NCBI GenBank assembly: GCA_029560585.1
Contig: JAKQKQ010000212.1
Span: 1 to 45,000, forward strand
DNA: 45,000 nucleotides
Direction of reading: 5' to 3'
Origin: Verrucomicrobiota bacterium
GTDB lineage: Bacteria > Verrucomicrobiota > Verrucomicrobiia > JADLBR01
The position numbers and the translations under genes are program-made. Below the pieces are notes generated by a model. It ran no database searches. It was given only the letters and a program-made list of their open reading frames with translations, and had not been told where the DNA came from. Numbering within the stretch: the stretch's first letter is position 1; each line of letters starts with the position of its first letter. This document shows, in pieces, positions 43,969 through 45,000 of the stretch.

Positions 43969-44694
43969 ATGTGGCCCATGGCCCTGTCGATCGTCTTGGA
44001 GCGGGACGAATTGCTCTTGGCGTTCAAGCCCGCCGGACAGCTGGTCCACCCCACCAAACCTGAGGGACCGCGCACGCTGCTGGACGAATTGCGCGATGCC
44101 TATCCCGGAGAACGGCTCTCGCTCGTCAATCGACTCGACCGGGAGACCAGCGGCCTCGTTCTCGTCGCGAGGCATCCCGATGCCGCCGCGGAACTCGGGC
44201 GCATGATGCGCCGCGGCGAGATCGAAAAGAGCTACCTTGCCATCGTCTGGGGCGAGATCCGCGACGACCGGGGCGAGATCCATGCGCCTCTGGATCGACT
44301 CGGCGGACACGCCCCGTCCCAGATCTACTTGAAACAGGCGATCATTCCCGGTGGCCACGTTTCCAAAACCGAGTATCGGGTGGAGCACCGCTTGCGGGGC
44401 CACACGCTGCTCCGACTCTGGCCGCGCTCCGGGCGCCTCCATCAGATCCGCGCGCACCTCGCTGGCATCGGATTCCCCATCATCGGGGACAAACTCTATG
44501 GCCCAGACGAGCGGCTGTACCTTCGGTTCATCAAGGAAGGTTGGACAGACGACCTGAAAAAGGCATTGCTGTGCCCACGTCACGCGCTCCACGCCGATTA
44601 CGTCGCTTTCTCATGGCGCGGAGCCCCTCTCCGAGCCCAAGCCAAATGGCCAGACGATCTGGATGACATATGGAATACGTTGGTGCACAAATAG
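43969..44694 (+). CDS. RluA-family RNA pseudouridine synthase
   Basis: 241 aa with the NRLDRETSGLVLVAR motif (catalytic Asp57), the SGRLHQIRAHL motif and GDKLYGP. No S4 domain is present, like the shorter RluA-type enzymes. Substrate RNA site unknown. Start at 43969; an ATG at 43978 and an upstream one at 43942 are also in frame, with no strong ribosome site for any. Confidence 0.88.
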   Translation: MWPMALSIVLERDELLLAFKPAGQLVHPTKPEGPRTLLDELRDAYPGERLSLVNRLDRETSGLVLVARHPDAAAELGRMMRRGEIEKSYLAIVWGEIRDDRGEIHAPLDRLGGHAPSQIYLKQAIIPGGHVSKTEYRVEHRLRGHTLLRLWPRSGRLHQIRAHLAGIGFPIIGDKLYGPDERLYLRFIKEGWTDDLKKALLCPRHALHADYVAFSWRGAPLRAQAKWPDDLDDIWNTLVHK

Positions 44695-44748
44695 TTAGAG
44701 ATCATACAGGATTTTTCTTCCACGGTTCAAAAAATCTGCAAAAAGTCG

Positions 44749-44776
44749 TTGACGCGGCAGGGCTGATGCATAGCGT
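44749..44776 (+). promoter_or_regulatory. putative promoter of the second porin
   Basis: TTGACG (44749-44754), 16-nt spacer, TAGCGT (44771-44776), closely parallel to the promoter at 7947. An AT-rich stretch precedes it, as at the first porin. Confidence 0.45.
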
Positions 44777-44871
44777 TTAGAAAAATGAGTTTCGGAGGAT
44801 TCTGTCCTGCGAGGGGCGGGTCGTCCGGACACCAAGGAAAAGATACGAATAAACAGCAAAGGAGAATGACG

Positions 44872-45000
44872 ATGAAAAAGACGATCAGCGGACTCCTGGC
44901 GCTTGTTCTCGGCTGCGGCGTCGCCTTCGGTGGCGAGGTCGTGAGCGAGAAGAAGGTCAAGGAACTGGAGAAGATGATCGAGGACGCCGGCATCTACGTC
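44872..45000 (+). CDS. outer-membrane porin paralogue (partial at window edge)
   Basis: The first 43 codons of a second BBP2-like porin. Residues 1-43 differ from the porin at 8070 only at positions 4 (T for M) and 17 (V for I). GGAG lies 5-8 nt ahead. The rest is outside the window. Confidence 0.85.
   Translation, partial: MKKTISGLLALVLGCGVAFGGEVVSEKKVKELEKMIEDAGIYV

Overview
The window is high-GC DNA from a Gram-negative (diderm) bacterium. The evidence is a periplasmic SurA-type chaperone, two BBP2-like outer-membrane barrel proteins, a lipoprotein and a Tat substrate. The mix of a CE15 glucuronoyl esterase, a GH50-like agarase, an MglA/roadblock module, a DUF4388-FHA protein and a DUF362 protein suits the PVC group or a neighbouring candidate phylum (Sumerlaeota- or Hydrogenedentes-like). 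That placement is an inference from gene content; no rRNA or tRNA gene was seen.

Layout. 0-3.5 kb: broken IS3-family transposase, secreted CE15 esterase, AT-rich patch with a tiny ORF, GGGGTCAG repeats, and a cyclophilin that has lost its 5' end. 3.5-7.7 kb (minus): surA-like, pdxA, sucC, sucD. 8-9.7 kb: porin with its own promoter and terminator. 9.7-20.2 kb: tail-anchored Ig/ASH-like protein; a minus operon of DUF4388-FHA protein, sigma-54 activator, der and an unknown gene; and, divergently, a plus operon of a long Pro-rich roadblock protein, an MglA-type GTPase and a roadblock (MglB-like) protein. 20.2-31.2 kb: envelope-glycan region with a decayed membrane-protein gene, two GT2 enzymes, GT87-like and GT-C-like membrane proteins, an intact homologue of the decayed gene, an LtaS-like phosphotransferase, and a toroid-repeat protein overlapping a Tat-exported DUF362 protein. 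31.2-45 kb: SDR, mnmA, lipoprotein, about 700 bp of nested palindromes, M48 protease with LemA, GH50-like enzyme, L,D-transpeptidase, PAP2 phosphatase, class-III aminotransferase, GT2, RluA-type synthase, and the start of a second porin nearly identical to the first over its N-terminus.

The most interesting system is the divergent signalling locus at 11.7-20.2 kb. It pairs phosphopeptide recognition, sigma-54 activation and a ribosome-assembly GTPase on one strand with a small GTPase and two roadblock proteins on the other. The long roadblock protein carries a repeated V-x-x-x-[LI]-P module I cannot assign to a named family. Other points to check: an 8-C tract that cuts off the FHA protein's membrane anchor, a 97-bp palindromic repeat found twice between convergent genes, and genes whose -10 box lies 6-10 nt from the ATG, suggesting leaderless mRNAs.
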